Shown here: one piece after another, positions 62,534-64,000 of the stretch
Layout: each line of letters begins with the position of its first letter
How positions within the stretch are numbered: the stretch's first letter is position 1
Origin: GCA-2720975 sp964467985
GTDB lineage: Bacteria; Planctomycetota; UBA1135; GCA-002686595
Direction of reading: 5' to 3'
Length of the DNA: 64,000 nucleotides
NCBI GenBank assembly: GCA_964467985.1
Contig: CAYXTP010000015.1
Coordinates: forward strand, 1-64,000
Translations under genes and position numbers: made by a program
The notes under the pieces: model-generated
What the model saw: only the letters and a program-made list of their open reading frames with translations
Database searches by the model: none
What the model was told of the DNA's origin: nothing

Positions 62534-63000
62534 ACTGGTCCAATCGGACCCCCAAGACTATGAAACAACTTCAACTCCTCGCGCCCCTCTCCCGACTGCA
62601 ATCTCCGACCCGCCGGGCCGGACTCCTCTGCGGTGTGCTGTTCGCCAGCCCCCTGGTCGCGAGCTGGGCTCAAGATCCCAAGCCGATCCAGCCTTCCGTC
62701 CGAGACTTGGTCGAGGCCGAGCGCTCTCCTCAAGATGAAATGCTGGAGTTGTTCCACGCCGTGGAACTGCGCATGCGCGATATGGGGTCCTATCTGCTGG
62801 ACGCCTCCGCTGGCGACACGTCCCGACTGGGCAGCATGCGGGAGAGCGGTCTGGCTGACTTGATCGCCGAAGCGCGGCCCGAGAGATTGAACGCCGGCGG
62901 AATCGCCGACTTGCTCTCTGCCACGCGCGGTGAAGGCGACAGAGTCCTGGAGGACATCGACCGCATCCTCGAGATCGCCGAAGAGCAAGGCGGCACATGA
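62530..63000 (+). CDS. Small exported helical protein, 156 aa
   Basis: Signal peptide (LLCGVLFASPLVASWAQ) preceded by a basic start. The mature part is helical with RDLVEAERSPQDEMLELFHAV. The start overlaps the previous stop (ATGA). Unrecognised; likely a subunit of the envelope complex. Confidence 0.6.
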   Translation: MNWSNRTPKTMKQLQLLAPLSRLQSPTRRAGLLCGVLFASPLVASWAQDPKPIQPSVRDLVEAERSPQDEMLELFHAVELRMRDMGSYLLDASAGDTSRLGSMRESGLADLIAEARPERLNAGGIADLLSATRGEGDRVLEDIDRILEIAEEQGGT

Positions 63001-63009
63001 AGCGGAGCC

Positions 63010-63396
63010 ATGGCGGGCGACGGTCAGTCGCCTGGTGAGGGGAAACCACAACAAGGCCAGTCCGCTGGCAGCGACCCCAGTGGGCGCAAAGAGAAGACCC
63101 CCGATGGTCCTCAAGACCGGTCCCAGGATTCCCCGGGTCAGAACAACGAGCCCGGTGCGGACGGGCAGCCCAAGGGCAACAAGGCTGGACATCCCGAGGG
63201 CAACAAGAACGCGACCCAACCCGAAGAGGCCACCGGTGATCCGCTCATGGCTGTCGACGGTAAGGGCCAGTGGGGCAACCTGCCCGTGCACGTGCGTGAC
63301 TTGTTCCGAGCAGAAGGCGGACGCGATCTTCCTCCGCGTTACCGCGACTGGATTGACTCCTACTATCGGCGCTTGAATGAGCGCGATTCCGACTAG
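63010..63396 (+). CDS. Low-complexity protein with conserved C-terminal motif
   Basis: The product has 128 residues. The first 80 residues are Gly/Gln/Pro/Asn/Lys-rich and disordered. The last 45 contain WGNLPVHVRDLFRAEGG and RDWIDSYYRRLNER. That motif is typical of small proteins found at the end of planctomycete and myxobacterial vWA clusters (inference from general familiarity). No signal peptide is seen. Its end overlaps the next gene by 20 bases. Confidence 0.55.
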   Translation: MAGDGQSPGEGKPQQGQSAGSDPSGRKEKTPDGPQDRSQDSPGQNNEPGADGQPKGNKAGHPEGNKNATQPEEATGDPLMAVDGKGQWGNLPVHVRDLFRAEGGRDLPPRYRDWIDSYYRRLNERDSD

Positions 63397-64000
63397 GCCT
63401 TCTGGAGAGCGGTATGCCACATCCGTGGCCGTGCCGAGCCTGTGGCTGTCCATGGCGGTGATGAGCCTCCTGGGTCCGCCTGCGCTGGCGGATCGTAGCG
63501 ACTCAGGTCGAACGGGAGCCAGGAGTCGACCTATCCAGCAGATCGTCGCCCAGGACGACAAGGGAGGGTCCCCCATCGAACGCCCCCGCGAACGGCCGGC
63601 GGGCCCCGAAGATCCACTGAGGCTGTGTCGCGAACGCGGAGTGGCCTGGCTCGCGAAGGACATTCTGGCTGGGGGTCGGGTCTCTCTGGGAGAGGAGGCC
63701 CACGCAGCCCCTGTGGGCGTCACCTCACTCGCCGCCCTGGCTCTCATGGCAGGAGGCAACACGACCAACCGCGGCCCACACCAGGCAGCCCTGACTCGAG
63801 TCATCGACTACTTGCTCGATCACTCGGCTGGCGAGGACGAGCCCCATCCCGGCTTCATTGCAACGAGAGGCGACCTGCAATCCCGCAATCACGGGCACGG
63901 CCTCGCGCTGCTGGCGCTGACCCAGGCCTACTCCCTCTCCCCCGGCAGCCCGCGTGGCAAGCGACTGGCAGTGGCGATCCGAGCTGGCGTGCGATGCATC
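63377..64000 (+). CDS. Second exported squalene-cyclase-fold protein (3' end outside window)
   Basis: The frame opens at ATG 63377 and stays open to the window end (208 codons visible). Signal peptide with hydrophobic core (VPSLWLSMAVMSLLGPPALA). The body begins RERGVAWLAKDILAGG and has GVTSLAALALMAGGN, matching the GVTALAGMAFLAGGN segment of the protein at 56208-57374. It is a paralogue of that protein. Partial. Confidence 0.75.
   Translation, partial: MSAIPTRPSGERYATSVAVPSLWLSMAVMSLLGPPALADRSDSGRTGARSRPIQQIVAQDDKGGSPIERPRERPAGPEDPLRLCRERGVAWLAKDILAGGRVSLGEEAHAAPVGVTSLAALALMAGGNTTNRGPHQAALTRVIDYLLDHSAGEDEPHPGFIATRGDLQSRNHGHGLALLALTQAYSLSPGSPRGKRLAVAIRAGVRCI

Noticed and set aside
1..64000. 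CRISPR array or rRNA
   Set aside because: No regularly spaced repeats and no rRNA-like stretches were seen.

Overview
The window looks like a GC-rich chromosomal segment of a Planctomycetota-type bacterium, probably a metagenome-assembled contig because it has two 100-N scaffold gaps. The assignment is an inference. It rests on the large exported families: PQQ-like propeller proteins, squalene-cyclase-fold repeat proteins, a MoxR/DUF58/BatA-like operon, a BlaI-M56 pair and a c-type cytochrome. There is no rRNA and no CRISPR array. TGA is an ordinary stop codon throughout.

Region 1 (1-14.8 kb) is accessory DNA ending at an initiator tRNA-fMet gene (minus strand, 14734-14810), next to a tyrosine integrase. 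Its left end was not seen. It holds a pentapeptide-repeat/TIR protein, a leftward sigma factor / double-zinc-finger anti-sigma / membrane M48 metalloprotease operon, and a rightward operon of about 8.5 kb that ends in the integrase. That operon encodes small proteins, a Cys-rich zinc-ribbon protein, a FtsK/HerA-type ATPase with a C-terminal winged helix, a possible restriction-endonuclease-fold protein, a small membrane protein, a GrpE-like factor, a lid-less Hsp70, a vWA protein and an HTH protein. Most of its start and stop codons overlap. I infer an integrated element carrying a chaperone-plus-ATPase system that I do not recognise.

Region 2 (14.9-29.1 kb) is housekeeping backbone. Leftward are an exported helical protein, aroK, a fused aroD-aroE, a DUF2520 Rossmann protein, and an ispE-panC-folK-pssA operon. 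Rightward are eno, a small FtsB/DivIC-like membrane protein and an exported propeller protein. Between them lies a two-gene relic left by an internal deletion.

Region 3 (29.2-37.6 kb, leftward) holds a VOC / FGGY kinase / class II aldolase / HAD sugar cassette, a DinB-like protein, a secreted glycosidase-like protein, a membrane protein with two ExbD-like domains and a DUF1801 protein.

Region 4 (37.8-40 kb) contains the most striking signal. A cytochrome c-like exported protein reads as one frame from 37783 to 38664, interrupted by two in-frame TGA codons. Each TGA is followed at about 20 nt by a hairpin with bacterial SECIS geometry, suggesting a two-selenocysteine selenoprotein. After it comes a 5'-truncated protein with DxNxDxD repeats, broken by an artefactual scaffold gap.

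Region 5 (40.3-64 kb, rightward) carries a BlaI / M56 / coiled-coil operon with a clear terminator, a membrane protein, and an operon of more than 19 kb that runs off the right edge. That operon goes from MoxR, DUF58, a BatA-like protein and a vWA membrane protein through a giant propeller protein, a cyclase-fold protein, a DUF4175-like protein and coiled-coil proteins to a second cyclase-fold protein. It looks like an envelope-associated machine driven by a MoxR ATPase.
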